A DNA stretch of 64,000 nucleotides from Yoonia sp035117555 (GCF_035117555.1 NZ_JAYKPK010000003.1:248001-312000); one strand, 5' to 3'. Positions 44,469-53,762 are shown, numbered from the stretch's first letter. Made by a program: numbers and translations. Notes: generated from the sequence alone by a model not told the origin.

Positions 44469-45110
44469 TTACGCGACCTCGGTCACAATCGTCTCGCGCG
44501 ATTTGCGCACTTTCTCCATCGGTAGCAGCCAGTCACCTGCCGGTTCGCGGTAGCCCAGCGGCAGCAGCACGACAGACCGCAACCCACGCTCTTTCAGACC
44601 AAGGATCGCATCGACGGCTTCGGGATCGAACCCTTCCATCGGGGTGCTGTCGACCTCCTGTTCGGCGGCGGCGACCATGGCCACACCCAGCGCGATATAG
44701 GCTTGACGCGCGGCATGGGCATAGTTTTCCTCAGCGTCGCGCGGCAGGTAGCTGGCCTTGAGATTCTCATAATAGGCGCGCAGCGTCGGGATATCACCAC
44801 GGGCATCAATGTTGAGCTGCAGGACTTCGTCAATCCGCGCCTCGGTGTAATTGTCCCATGCGGCGAAAACCAGCAGATGCGACCCATCAGTGATCTGGGC
44901 CTGATTATAGGCGGCGGCGGCGATTTGGGCGCGAATCTCGGGATTGGTCACGACGATCAGTTCAAAAGGCTGGGTGCCGCTGGATGTCGGGGCCATGCGG
45001 ATCGCCTCGATGATTGCCTCGACTTTGTCCTGTGGGACGGCTTTTGCGGAATCCATTTTCTTGGTCGCATAGCGCCATGTCAGGTGATCATTCAGGGTCT
45101 TGGGTGTCAT
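44469..45110 (-). CDS. NAD(P)H-dependent nitroreductase-family oxidoreductase
   Basis: A 213-residue FMN protein of the nitroreductase family, near the NfsB type. It begins LTWRYATKKMDSAKAVPQDKVEAIIEAIRMAPTSSGTQPFELIVV, the flavin-binding pattern, and has GLKERGLRSVVLLPLGYRE at the C-terminus. The substrate cannot be told. ATG 45110 (MTPKTLNDHL) is used; the frame extends to 45200. It is divergent from an HxlR-family regulator, which probably controls it. Confidence 0.88.
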   Translation of the reverse strand: MTPKTLNDHLTWRYATKKMDSAKAVPQDKVEAIIEAIRMAPTSSGTQPFELIVVTNPEIRAQIAAAAYNQAQITDGSHLLVFAAWDNYTEARIDEVLQLNIDARGDIPTLRAYYENLKASYLPRDAEENYAHAARQAYIALGVAMVAAAEQEVDSTPMEGFDPEAVDAILGLKERGLRSVVLLPLGYREPAGDWLLPMEKVRKSRETIVTEVA

Positions 45111-45150
45111 ATCTCGTTTCCATTGTAAAAGCCCGCAGAGGGCGGTATAT

Positions 45151-45171
45151 ATTAGTAACTGGCGATCTAAT
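45151..45171. promoter_or_regulatory. Candidate HxlR operator
   Basis: Inverted repeat ATTAG-N11-CTAAT in the 124-base gap between the nitroreductase gene (-) and the HxlR regulator gene (+). A palindrome with an AT-rich flank in a divergent regulator/target spacer fits an operator of the HxlR regulator. Confidence 0.45.
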
Positions 45172-45234
45172 GAGAACCAAGAGCCGCCACAAGAGGGCAC
45201 ATGTCTGACCCTCGGTTACAAAAAGGGAACCATC

Positions 45235-45600
45235 ATGCTGGACAGTACCGGATGCCCCGATTGCAAACGGATTAATGACGTTCTGTCGCGTGTCGGCGAC
45301 CGCTGGAGCGTGCTTGTCGTCATCGCGCTGGCCCGCGACGGGACGCTGCGGTTCAACGAACTCAAGCGCAGCCTTGGGATTTCGCAACGCATGTTGAGCC
45401 TGACGCTGAAGGAACTGGAACGCGACGGGCTGGTGCAACGCACCTATCATCCGACGATCCCGCCAAAAGTGGAATATGCGCTGACCGAGATGGGGCAATC
45501 GTTCCGGGAACCGGTGAGCGCGCTGGGGCATTGGGCGCTGGAAAATCTGGGCCGGATCGATGCGGCGCGGGCGGTCTATGATCAGTCTGTTGCGAAATAG
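45235..45600 (+). CDS. HxlR-family transcriptional regulator
   Basis: A 121-residue winged-helix regulator. The HxlR pattern is clear: GCPDCKRINDVLSRVGDRWSVLVVIALARDGTLRFNELKRSLGISQRMLSLTLKELERDGLVQR. Two cysteines near the N-terminus (CPDC) are typical of redox- or electrophile-sensing members, but this is inference. ATG 45235 is used; the frame extends to 45100. It is divergent from the nitroreductase gene, its likely target. Confidence 0.9.
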   Translation: MLDSTGCPDCKRINDVLSRVGDRWSVLVVIALARDGTLRFNELKRSLGISQRMLSLTLKELERDGLVQRTYHPTIPPKVEYALTEMGQSFREPVSALGHWALENLGRIDAARAVYDQSVAK

Positions 45601-45732
45601 GGTATACCGAACCCACTGCGCTTTTTTGGCACAAATTGTGGGGCTTGTCACAAATCTGACGCGAGATATAGTCTATGCAGCAGGTAAGCGGAAACGCTGT
45701 CTTTCAGGGCTTCCGCACCGGATGTGTGGGAT

Positions 45733-46326
45733 ATGGATATGACGCAGACAGAGTTTCGGACCGATTTCGTGCGCGCGCCCGGATCGCTCAAACATTTTCC
45801 CGCGCTGGTGCTGAACGCGGATTACCGCCCCTTGTCTTATTACCCTTTGTCGCTCTGGCCTTGGCAGGAGGCGATCAAGGCAGCATGGCTCGACCGCGTC
45901 GTCATTGTCAGTGAATATGAAGAGACGGTGCGCAGCCCGTCGACCATTATCCGCATTCCCTCTGTCGTGGTGCTCAAGGAATATGTCACCCCGCAAAGGC
46001 AGGTCGCTTTCACCCGGTTCAACTTGTTCCTGCGCGATGAATTCTGCTGCCAATATTGCGGTGCCAAGGGCGATCTGACCTTTGACCACGTCGTGCCGCG
46101 CGCGGCCGGTGGCGTGACAAGCTGGGAAAATGTGGTGGCGGCCTGTTCGTCCTGCAACCTCAAGAAAGGGTCGAAATCCCTGCGCCAGTCCGGCATGTCG
46201 CTGCGCAAACCGCCCAAACGCCCGGTGCCCGCGCAACTGCACAATGTCGGGCGGAAATTCCCGCCGAACCATCTGCATGACAGTTGGCTCGACTATCTCT
46301 ACTGGGATGCAGAGCTGGAGGCGTAA
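45733..46326 (+). CDS. HNH endonuclease-family protein
   Basis: A 197-residue protein with a C-terminal HNH domain: CQYCGAKGDLTFDHVVPRAAGGVTSWENVVAACSSCNLKKGSKSL, holding the C-x2-C pairs, DHVVPR and N residues. The N-terminal part (FPALVLNADYRPLSYYPLSLWPWQEAIKAAWLDRVVIV) is typical of a family common in alphaproteobacteria as single chromosomal genes, so a housekeeping rather than defence role is likely. In-frame GTG 45724 and ATG 45739 are other possible starts. Confidence 0.88.
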   Translation: MDMTQTEFRTDFVRAPGSLKHFPALVLNADYRPLSYYPLSLWPWQEAIKAAWLDRVVIVSEYEETVRSPSTIIRIPSVVVLKEYVTPQRQVAFTRFNLFLRDEFCCQYCGAKGDLTFDHVVPRAAGGVTSWENVVAACSSCNLKKGSKSLRQSGMSLRKPPKRPVPAQLHNVGRKFPPNHLHDSWLDYLYWDAELEA

Positions 46327-46614
46327 TTCCTGTGGGCTGGCGCTATTTTCAGCATCTGACCATGCCAGCTTCAGTCATTGCAGGCCATTTTTCCGGCGGC
46401 TGTGTGCGCCGCTGTGTTGAAAACACTCAATCACAAGACGGAACTTCGTATCACTAGAAGGTGGTGGTCAGGGTTTGCCAGCGGCTACCCAGAAAGTGCG
46501 ATGAGTTTGGCAATCTCTTTGACTTTTAGCTGATTATTGGAGTAATATAATCGGATAGGTTGATCAGTCCATCGCCTTACGTTTTGTTATTTCGTGTTAT
46601 GTTAAGGTGTAAAA

Positions 46615-48501
46615 ATGCCAACGACTTTTAAGGTCATTAATCTGTCGATCGGGTTTCCGCGACTGAATACCGACAGAAGCGCTGCCATCGCAGAAAACGC
46701 GGATGCGCTGAAGGATCAGACCTTTGGCAGCGACGGAACTGGCAGTCAACCGCTTTTCAACCGGATACAGACCTGGTCGCCCTTGGGGCAGGGGCCGACT
46801 TCGGTTGGCATTCCAACCGAATATGACTGGCCGCAAAACGTCAGCAGCGGCGGCACCGGCGACAGGTTTCAGATCAACAATCAGTTCCAGTTCACCTTCG
46901 ACGCTTTTGTCACGATGGAGGCGACCGCTACCTATATCGACGGGACGACAGCGGCGTTCTCTGCGCGCGTTGTCCAAGGTTTTCAGAACGTGAACGATGC
47001 CAATGGTCAGCTTTGGCTGGTGCCCCCTGCAAGCGTCGGATCTGATGCCGATGTCTTGTCGGCTAAGCCGATCGTGTCGATCAAGTTCGGGAACGTGCTT
47101 TTCCGCAATGACGCGCTGATTGCTGACCGCCCGGCAGAGATTTTCTTGCCTGTGATTGATGGGACAGCAGCTGGCGATTCAATGGGTTTGGGCTATTCGG
47201 ACCAATCGAACTTTGACCTAGTTGCAAAGCAGATCACCGAGGGCAATGATTACATCCGCGGTCATGCTGGCGATGACAGGATCTGGGCGCGGGCCGGTGA
47301 TGACGTTGTCTATGGCGGCGCTGGCAATGATCACCTGTCGGGTGAATTTGGCAATGATACGCTCTATGGTGGTATCGGCGATGACATTCTCGAAGGCGAT
47401 GAGGGTAATGATACTCTTTATGGCGGCACGGGGGCTGATAAGCTCTACGGCGGTGCAGATAACGACAAGCTTTACGGCGAAGATGGAAATGATGAGCTTT
47501 ATGGCGGCGCGGGCAATGATGAGTTGTTCGGCGGCACTGGCAACGACACGCTTGATGGCGGCGCAGGCACCAATACGCTGACCGGAGGCGGTGATCGGGA
47601 TAGTTTCGTCTATACTGCGGGCAGCACCACGACGATCACCGATTTCAACGCCGACCCGGATGATACTGTCGGAGACGGCGACCGCACGACAAATGATTTC
47701 GTCGATCTGTCGCAAAACTACGCGACGATCAAATCGCTGCGGCAGGATTACGCTGACGATGGTAAGTTGAACCATTCCAACAGCATCACCAATGGCGGCA
47801 CTGTCGATTATTCTGGCAAGACCAGCCTTGCCGGCGGATCGCTGACATTCTCGAACATTCCGCAGACCACGAATCCCAATGTTTTCGTGCAAGAGACGAC
47901 AGGCGTGGCCTGTTTCGCCTCTGGCACGATGATCCGCACGCCATCGGGCGATGTGCTGATTGAAACATTGCGTGTCGGTGATCTGGTGCTGACTTGGCGT
48001 GGCGAGGAAAAGCCGATCCGCTGGATCGGACAATCCGTTCTGTCCAAGGCGGCGCTGGGTGCCAACCCCAAGCTGCGGCCAATCGTGATCAGCCGCGATG
48101 TGCTTGGCTCTGTGCGTGATCTGACCGTTTCGCCGCAGCATGCCTTTGTCGTGGGGGATAAGGCCGATATGCTCGTCCGCGCCACCCATATGGTGCAGAA
48201 TGGCTGGAAAGGCGTGCGGGTCGCGACCGGCAAGCGGGGCATCACCTATCATCACATGATGCTCGACACTCATGATATCATCATCGCCGAAGGTGTGCCG
48301 AGCGAAACAATGTATCCGGGGCCAATGTCACTTGGTGCGATGGATCAAGCTCAGTTGGACGAGTTGTTCGCGATTTTCCCTGATTTGCAGCATGTTGCAA
48401 GCCCGGATGATGTCGCTGCGCATTATGGACCCAGCGTGCTGCCCTATGCGAAACGCCGAGCGGCCGCTTTGGTGGCCCCCGCGCTGCGCTGGTCGGCCTG
48501 A
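46615..48501 (+). CDS. RTX-repeat protein with C-terminal Hint domain
   Basis: A 628-residue protein, probably secreted by a type I system. Residues 1-205 form an N-terminal domain I do not recognise. Residues about 210-334 hold calcium-binding RTX nonapeptides (GNDTLYGGIGDD, GNDELYGGAGND and the like, around 12 repeats). Residues from Cys433 (GVACFASGTMIRTPSGDVLIETLRVGDLVLTW) form a Hint/intein-like domain with SPQHAFVV and MMLDTHDIIIAEGV motifs. Hint domains cleave themselves at such an Ala-Cys bond. A bidirectional hairpin follows. The 288 bases upstream are AT-rich and hold no gene that I can see. Confidence 0.88.
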   Translation: MPTTFKVINLSIGFPRLNTDRSAAIAENADALKDQTFGSDGTGSQPLFNRIQTWSPLGQGPTSVGIPTEYDWPQNVSSGGTGDRFQINNQFQFTFDAFVTMEATATYIDGTTAAFSARVVQGFQNVNDANGQLWLVPPASVGSDADVLSAKPIVSIKFGNVLFRNDALIADRPAEIFLPVIDGTAAGDSMGLGYSDQSNFDLVAKQITEGNDYIRGHAGDDRIWARAGDDVVYGGAGNDHLSGEFGNDTLYGGIGDDILEGDEGNDTLYGGTGADKLYGGADNDKLYGEDGNDELYGGAGNDELFGGTGNDTLDGGAGTNTLTGGGDRDSFVYTAGSTTTITDFNADPDDTVGDGDRTTNDFVDLSQNYATIKSLRQDYADDGKLNHSNSITNGGTVDYSGKTSLAGGSLTFSNIPQTTNPNVFVQETTGVACFASGTMIRTPSGDVLIETLRVGDLVLTWRGEEKPIRWIGQSVLSKAALGANPKLRPIVISRDVLGSVRDLTVSPQHAFVVGDKADMLVRATHMVQNGWKGVRVATGKRGITYHHMMLDTHDIIIAEGVPSETMYPGPMSLGAMDQAQLDELFAIFPDLQHVASPDDVAAHYGPSVLPYAKRRAAALVAPALRWSA

Positions 48502-48508
48502 CTTACCG

Positions 48509-48544
48509 CCAAAGGCGCGCTGGCTTGGGCCAATGCGCCTTTGG
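48509..48544. terminator. Convergent hairpin between RTX-Hint and GH25 genes
   Basis: A perfect 10-bp stem CCAAAGGCGC / GCGCCTTTGG with a 16-base loop lies between two converging genes. There is no long T-run, so termination strength is uncertain. Confidence 0.5.
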
Positions 48545-48555
48545 GGTCCGGCACT

Positions 48556-49374
48556 CTAGAATTGCCGCCAATTCTGCCAGCTCTCGACTGAGCCCGTGAA
48601 GACATTGATATCAACCCCGCCTGCTACGCCCGGCACGATCCCGGTGCCGGTATATTGCCAGAACGACCAGGGCTGCCCCGGATAGACCTCTGACGGGTGA
48701 TTGGCGACAGAGCGTAGCCAGAATTCCGTATTGGGCAGGTTGCCGATCCCGGTTTCGCGGTAAAAATCAGGCGTTGTATAGATGACCGGACGTTGGCCGT
48801 AATGCGCGGTCAGGATGTCGAGGAAACGCGCGGCCTCGGCCCGCACCGTCGCGCCGTCAGGGCGGAAGGTGCAGGTTGGTGACAGATGGTTCCATTCCAT
48901 ATCCAGCACCGGCGGCAAGGCGGCTGCATCGCGCGGTACGTGCTGGATGAACCAGCGCGCCTGTTCTTCCGCAGGGCGACAGAAATAGAAGAAATGATAG
49001 GCCCCGCGTGGCAGACCGGCGCTTGCGGCACCCTGCCAATTGTCTGGGAAATTCGGATCGACCAGATCGCCGCCTTCGGTCGCCTTAATATAGGCAAAGG
49101 AGATGCCTGCCGCGCGGACCGTCGGCCAGTCGATGGTGCCCTGATAGCGTGCGACGTCGATGCCGTGGACCGGATAGCTGTCGGGTGCGCGTCCGGCCCA
49201 AGGATGGGGCCGGTTATCGCCAAAGCGCGGAAAGGCGATGGTAACGGGACGCGCTGCAGCCACGGCCGCCTCGGCCCGGTTGGCGGCGGGCGGTGCGGGG
49301 TAATCCACGCGCGATCCGCCGCAGGCCATCAACAGCGGCAATAGCAACAAGGTCAGGTATGTGGATCGCCGCAT
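48556..49374 (-). CDS. GH25-family lysozyme-like lipoprotein
   Basis: A 272-residue protein with a lipoprotein signal (LTLLLLPLLMAC, lipobox LMAC, Cys18). The glycoside hydrolase 25 domain follows: HGIDVARYQGTIDWPTVRAAGISFAYIKATEGGDLVDPNF, PVLDMEWN (catalytic Asp and Glu) and PWSFWQYTGTG. It should cut muramic acid links in peptidoglycan and be attached to the outer membrane or periplasmic face. It faces the RTX-Hint gene tail to tail. Confidence 0.92.
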   Translation of the reverse strand: MRRSTYLTLLLLPLLMACGGSRVDYPAPPAANRAEAAVAAARPVTIAFPRFGDNRPHPWAGRAPDSYPVHGIDVARYQGTIDWPTVRAAGISFAYIKATEGGDLVDPNFPDNWQGAASAGLPRGAYHFFYFCRPAEEQARWFIQHVPRDAAALPPVLDMEWNHLSPTCTFRPDGATVRAEAARFLDILTAHYGQRPVIYTTPDFYRETGIGNLPNTEFWLRSVANHPSEVYPGQPWSFWQYTGTGIVPGVAGGVDINVFTGSVESWQNWRQF

Positions 49375-49508
49375 GACACCTCCGCCAGTGATGGATCATG
49401 CATGCAGCCGCGGGGCGATGATGTCACGCGGTAAGCTGCGGCAGCGGCAAAGTTTCGCAGAGGCGGTGGATCGCGCTATCGGCTGAGAAGGCCGCGCATT
49501 GGCCCCGA

Positions 49509-50297
49509 CTAGGCCGACAATCCGCAGGACTGACGGATCGCGATCTGGACAGGTGACGGCGGCAAGGCCGGGTCAAAAGCAGCTGTCGGCAAAAGTGGCG
49601 GTTGCGCCATGAAGCGCGGCTGCGTTCCCCGGTGCGGCTGGGCGGCATGCACCATAAAGGGATGGCAAAGATAGACCGTCCCCGCCGCACCTGTGGCAAG
49701 CGCCTCCGGGCAATCGGCGGTGGAGGCATAGCCATCCGCAGAAAGCTGGCGCAGCGTCGCACCGGCAGAGCCATATGGCAGCAATTCGCGCGCAATCTGC
49801 CGATGTGATCCTGTCCTGATCCTGGTAGGGGCGGCATCACGTCCGACATCGGAAAACAGAAACAACATCAGCAAGGCCCGGCCGGTCGACGTCACATTGA
49901 CCCGCAGGTCCATGAAATCTGTGCTGTCTCCAAAGCTCATATCAACATGCCAGCCATCATCGCCGGGCGCGTCCTTTGATGGGAAACGGATCGGGAAACT
50001 TCCCAACCCCTGCGGCGCGATCCACCGCCCGGCACCTGTCAGTTGATCATAAGCCTGATGCAGGCGCGTGGTATTGGCCGCCTGCACGAAAACGGGGGAA
50101 GCCATAGATGGCACCCGTATGACAGGCGCGGCCCAGTCCTGTGGCCTGTCAGGCGACAGACCTATCGCTGACCATAATTCGTCCCGGCATTGTGCGGCAA
50201 GCGATGCGGAAAAGGCGTTGTCGATCCTGACAAAACCTTGTTCGATGAAACTGTCGATCTGCTGATCGGTCAGCCGGTCTTGCGGGGAACTGGTCAC
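49509..50297 (-). CDS. Phytanoyl-CoA dioxygenase (PhyH) family protein
   Basis: A 262-residue Fe(II)/2-oxoglutarate-dependent dioxygenase. The iron-binding motif HxD is in GWHVDMSFGDS and the distal His in CHPFMVHAAQPHRGTQPRF, with an Arg for 2-oxoglutarate. The substrate is unknown; members hydroxylate varied small molecules. Start is GTG 50297. The gene is divergent from the antiporter gene and has no close operon partner. Confidence 0.85.
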   Translation of the reverse strand: MTSSPQDRLTDQQIDSFIEQGFVRIDNAFSASLAAQCRDELWSAIGLSPDRPQDWAAPVIRVPSMASPVFVQAANTTRLHQAYDQLTGAGRWIAPQGLGSFPIRFPSKDAPGDDGWHVDMSFGDSTDFMDLRVNVTSTGRALLMLFLFSDVGRDAAPTRIRTGSHRQIARELLPYGSAGATLRQLSADGYASTADCPEALATGAAGTVYLCHPFMVHAAQPHRGTQPRFMAQPPLLPTAAFDPALPPSPVQIAIRQSCGLSA

Positions 50298-50492
50298 TTA
50301 TCAGTCTCCAGCGCCCTCGGACTCTGCTGAAATAATGTGAATATCGCCATCATCCTCTCAGCTTAGGTGCCGGTTTCGTGAATGACAAGCGGCGCCTGAA
50401 CGCTGTTTTCGCATCATGCGCTGGATCAAGGTCGGTGGTGGTCTGATGTATTATCCGGCACAAAGACAGGCAGGATAAGGAAGCTCTGACCG

Positions 50493-52205
50493 ATGATGGA
50501 AATGCTGAACCAATCGCCCTTTGGGGAAATCGCGCTGCTGCTGGTGCTTGCTTCGGCGGTCGGCTTTATCGGTATGTTGCTGCGCCAGCCGCTGATCGTC
50601 AGCTTCATTGCGGCGGGTTTGTTGGTGGGGCCTTCGGCGTTGGATCTGGTGCGTTTTGACGCGCAGATTGATCTTTTGTCGGAACTGGGCATCGCGGTTT
50701 TGCTGTTTCTGGTCGGCATCAAGCTGGATGTAAAACTGATCCGGTCACTCGGCATGGTGTCCTTGTTGACCGGGTTGGGGCAGGTCGCCTTTACCGCCGT
50801 GTTCGGCTATCTGATCGGGCTGGCCTTGGGGCTGGGTTCTGTGACCAGCCTCTATGTCGCGATGGCGCTGACCTTTTCATCGACCATCATTATCGTGAAA
50901 CTGCTGTCCGACAAGCGCGAGATTGATAGTCTGCATGGCCAGATCGCCCTTGGGTTCCTGATCGTGCAGGATATCGTCGTGGTGCTGGCGATGATCGTGC
51001 TGTCGGCCATCGGTATCGGGGCAGAGGGGCATGGTGGCTCGGTGCCTGTGGTGCTGGCCTCTGGTCTTGGCATGGTGGCGGTGGTGGTGGTCTTTGTGCG
51101 CTACATCGCCAATCCACTGACCGAGAGGCTGGCCCATGCGCCCGAACTGCTGGTCATCTTTGCGATTGCCATGGCGGCGATGTTTGCGGCCTTTGGCGAT
51201 ATCGTGGGATTGGGCAAAGAGGTGGGCGGCCTGCTCGCCGGTGTCGCGCTGGCATCCACCCCTTACCGCGAAACCATCGCGGCACGGCTCGCCCCGTTGC
51301 GCGATTTCCTGCTGCTGTTCTTCTTTATCGCGCTGGGGTCGGGCCTCGATCTGTCGCTCTTGGGAGCGCATGTCTGGGGTGCTGTCATCTTTTCCGCTTT
51401 CGTGCTGATCGGCAATCCGCTGATCGTTTTGGCGATCATGGGCACCTTGGGCTACCGCAAGCGCACCGGCTTTCTGGCGGGTCTGACCGTGGCGCAGATC
51501 AGTGAGTTTTCGCTGATCTTTGTTGCGATGGGCGTCACCATTGGCCATGTGCAAGAGGATGCCTTGGGGTTGGTGACGATGGTCGGCCTCGTGACCATTG
51601 CAGCCTCGACCTATATGATCACCTATTCGCATCAGCTTTATGCCGTCTTTGAACCCTATCTGGGGATGTTTGAGCGGAAAGGCACAGGCCGTGATCCATC
51701 CGACACAGCCGAGCGACCGGCCAAGCCAGAGGTGATCATCTTTGGCCTTGGCCGGTTTGGCACGGCCATCGGGCTGCGGCTGCAGAACCGCGGGATCAGT
51801 GTGCTTGGCGTTGATTTCAATCCAGCCGCCATACGCCGCTGGCGTGATCTGGGCCTGGCGACGGAATTCGGCGATGCCACGGACCCGGAATTCATCGCTG
51901 AATTGCCGCTGCCGGATGCGAAATGGGTTCTGTCCACCGTGCCGATCCACCCGACAGGGTTAAGCCACGAGGATACCCGCTCCACGCTGATACAATTAAC
52001 CCGCATATCCGGGTTCAAAGGCCAGATCGCGCTGACATCGCACCATGCGCCTGAAACGGACGATTTGCTGCAGGCGGGCGCCAATCTGGTGCTGGAGCCA
52101 TTTCAGGATGCCGCCGACCGTGCTGCTGATCTGCTGTGCGGTGGCAAGCGCGAAGACCGGACCGATATACCGACGATCACTTCAGAAGGCGAACAGACAT
52201 CCTGA
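50493..52205 (+). CDS. Monovalent cation:proton antiporter-2 with RCK domain (KefB/RosB type)
   Basis: A 570-residue protein. The first 390 residues form about 12 membrane helices of the CPA2 type (VGPSALDLVRFDAQIDLLSELGIAVLLFLVGIKLDVKL, LTFSSTIIIVKLLSDKREIDSLHGQIALGFLIVQD). A cytosolic RCK/TrkA-N domain follows (EVIIFGLGRFGTAIGLRLQNRGISVLGVDFN), with the NAD-binding GxGxxG. It is likely to exchange K+ or Na+ for protons in response to nucleotide or redox state. Start ATG 50493 has a second ATG right behind it. It is upstream of zwf in the same direction but probably separate. Confidence 0.88.
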   Translation: MMEMLNQSPFGEIALLLVLASAVGFIGMLLRQPLIVSFIAAGLLVGPSALDLVRFDAQIDLLSELGIAVLLFLVGIKLDVKLIRSLGMVSLLTGLGQVAFTAVFGYLIGLALGLGSVTSLYVAMALTFSSTIIIVKLLSDKREIDSLHGQIALGFLIVQDIVVVLAMIVLSAIGIGAEGHGGSVPVVLASGLGMVAVVVVFVRYIANPLTERLAHAPELLVIFAIAMAAMFAAFGDIVGLGKEVGGLLAGVALASTPYRETIAARLAPLRDFLLLFFFIALGSGLDLSLLGAHVWGAVIFSAFVLIGNPLIVLAIMGTLGYRKRTGFLAGLTVAQISEFSLIFVAMGVTIGHVQEDALGLVTMVGLVTIAASTYMITYSHQLYAVFEPYLGMFERKGTGRDPSDTAERPAKPEVIIFGLGRFGTAIGLRLQNRGISVLGVDFNPAAIRRWRDLGLATEFGDATDPEFIAELPLPDAKWVLSTVPIHPTGLSHEDTRSTLIQLTRISGFKGQIALTSHHAPETDDLLQAGANLVLEPFQDAADRAADLLCGGKREDRTDIPTITSEGEQTS

Positions 52206-52265
52206 CCGGTGCATTGTGCGCGCAAAGCCTGTAGACAGAACTGGAAAAGTGCATTAGCCAACGGG

Positions 52266-52279
52266 CGTTAGCGCTAACG
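52266..52279. promoter_or_regulatory. LacI-type operator palindrome upstream of zwf
   Basis: CGTTAGCGCTAACG, a perfect 14-base palindrome with the central CG step typical of LacI-family operators. It lies 24 bases before the zwf start. It is therefore a good candidate site for a sugar-responsive repressor controlling zwf-pgl-pgi. No lacI gene is in the window. Confidence 0.7.
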
Positions 52280-52303
52280 AAATTGCAGTATCGGAGCATA
52301 TCC

Positions 52304-53758
52304 ATGGTTTCCCGCGTCATTCCAGTTGAGACCTTTGATCTGGTGATTTTCGGCGGCACCGGCGATCTGGCACGGCGCAAGATCCTGCCGGGATTGTTCC
52401 GCCGGTTCCTGTCCGGGCAGATGCCCGAAGGATCGCGGATCATCGGCGCGGCAAGGACAGAGATGGACGCTGACGGATATCGCACCATGATCAGTGACGC
52501 GATTGCCGAGTTCGGCGGTGCGGAATCACAAGACAAGAAGGGGCTGGCAGGGTTTCTGGACAGCCTTGATTATGTCGCGATTGACGCCAAGGGCGAGGGC
52601 GGCTGGTCCGATCTGGCGCAAAAGGTGCGGGCGGATGTGGTGCAGGCGTTTTATTTCTCTGTCGCGCCGGCCTTGTTCGGTGATCTGGCGGAACGGTTGC
52701 ATAAACACGGTATCGCAACGCTAGACAGCCGGATTGTGGTGGAAAAACCCTTTGGTCGTGATCTGGAAACGGCGCGCGCGCTCAATGCGGTGCTTTCCAC
52801 CCATTTCAACGAAGATCAGATTTACCGGATCGACCATTATCTGGGTAAGGAAACGGTCCAGAACCTGATGGCCGTCCGTTTCGGCAATGTGCTGTTTGAG
52901 CCTTTGTGGAACAATCACTACGTCGATCATATCCAGATCACCGTGGCCGAAACCGTCAGCGTGGCGGGCAGGGGGTCCTATTACGATAAATCCGGTGCGA
53001 TGCGCGATATGGTGCAAAACCATCTGATGCAGTTGTTGTGCCTGATCGCGATGGAACCGCCCAGCCGCTTTGGTGCCGATGAGGTGCGTGATGAAAAGCT
53101 CAAAGTCATCCGCGCACTGGAACCGGTTGAGCATCATCATATCGTGCGCGGGCAGTATGATGCGGGGCCAGACGGGCTCAGCTATCGCGAAGATGCCGAA
53201 AACCCCCGCAGTTTCACCGAAAGTTTCATCGCGATGAAATGCCATATCGCGAACTGGCGGTGGGCGGGGGTGCCGTTCTACCTGCGCACCGGCAAAAGGA
53301 TGAAGGCGCGGTCGTCCGAGATTACCGTGGTGTTCAAGGACCTTGGCCATACGATTTTCGAAGGCGACACCGCGCGCCACCGCAATATCCTGTCGATCCG
53401 CCTGCAACCCAACGAAGGCATGGATTTGCAGGTCACGATCAAGGAACCCGGACCGGGTGGCATGCGTTTGATCGATGTGCCGCTTGATATGACATTTGCC
53501 GATGCTTTGGGTGCCGATGCGGGCGAGGTGACGGATGCCTATGAACGCCTGATCATGGATGTGATCCGGGGCAACCAAACCTTGTTTATGCGTGGCGATG
53601 AGGTCGAGGCGGCATGGCGTTGGACAGATCCGATCATCCAAGGCTGGGAAGCGCGCAATGATGTGCCGAAACTTTACGATGCCGGGTCGACCGGGCCGGA
53701 AGATGCAATGATGCTGCTGCACCGTGACGGGCGGAAGTGGCGCGAAATCAAAGGCTAA
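52304..53758 (+). CDS. zwf: Glucose-6-phosphate 1-dehydrogenase
   Basis: Zwf oxidises glucose-6-phosphate to 6-phosphogluconolactone, the entry to the Entner-Doudoroff and pentose phosphate routes. It has 484 residues, the usual length. FGGTGDLARRKILPGLF is the nucleotide-binding motif, YRIDHYLGKETVQNLMAVRF the substrate-binding signature and FYLRTGKRM a later conserved block. ATG 52304 is preferred to an in-frame TTG at 52283. A LacI-type palindrome lies immediately upstream. pgl starts 4 bases after the stop. Confidence 0.96.
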   Translation: MVSRVIPVETFDLVIFGGTGDLARRKILPGLFRRFLSGQMPEGSRIIGAARTEMDADGYRTMISDAIAEFGGAESQDKKGLAGFLDSLDYVAIDAKGEGGWSDLAQKVRADVVQAFYFSVAPALFGDLAERLHKHGIATLDSRIVVEKPFGRDLETARALNAVLSTHFNEDQIYRIDHYLGKETVQNLMAVRFGNVLFEPLWNNHYVDHIQITVAETVSVAGRGSYYDKSGAMRDMVQNHLMQLLCLIAMEPPSRFGADEVRDEKLKVIRALEPVEHHHIVRGQYDAGPDGLSYREDAENPRSFTESFIAMKCHIANWRWAGVPFYLRTGKRMKARSSEITVVFKDLGHTIFEGDTARHRNILSIRLQPNEGMDLQVTIKEPGPGGMRLIDVPLDMTFADALGADAGEVTDAYERLIMDVIRGNQTLFMRGDEVEAAWRWTDPIIQGWEARNDVPKLYDAGSTGPEDAMMLLHRDGRKWREIKG

Positions 53759-53762
53759 GACG

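Noticed and set aside
45733..46326. HNH gene as part of a defence or restriction system
   Set aside because: No methyltransferase or other defence gene is adjacent, and the N-terminal domain matches a common single chromosomal family.
47218..48273. 351-codon minus-strand frame inside the RTX-Hint gene
   Set aside because: Repeat-rich sense coding creates a repeated antisense frame; no ribosome site or known motif.
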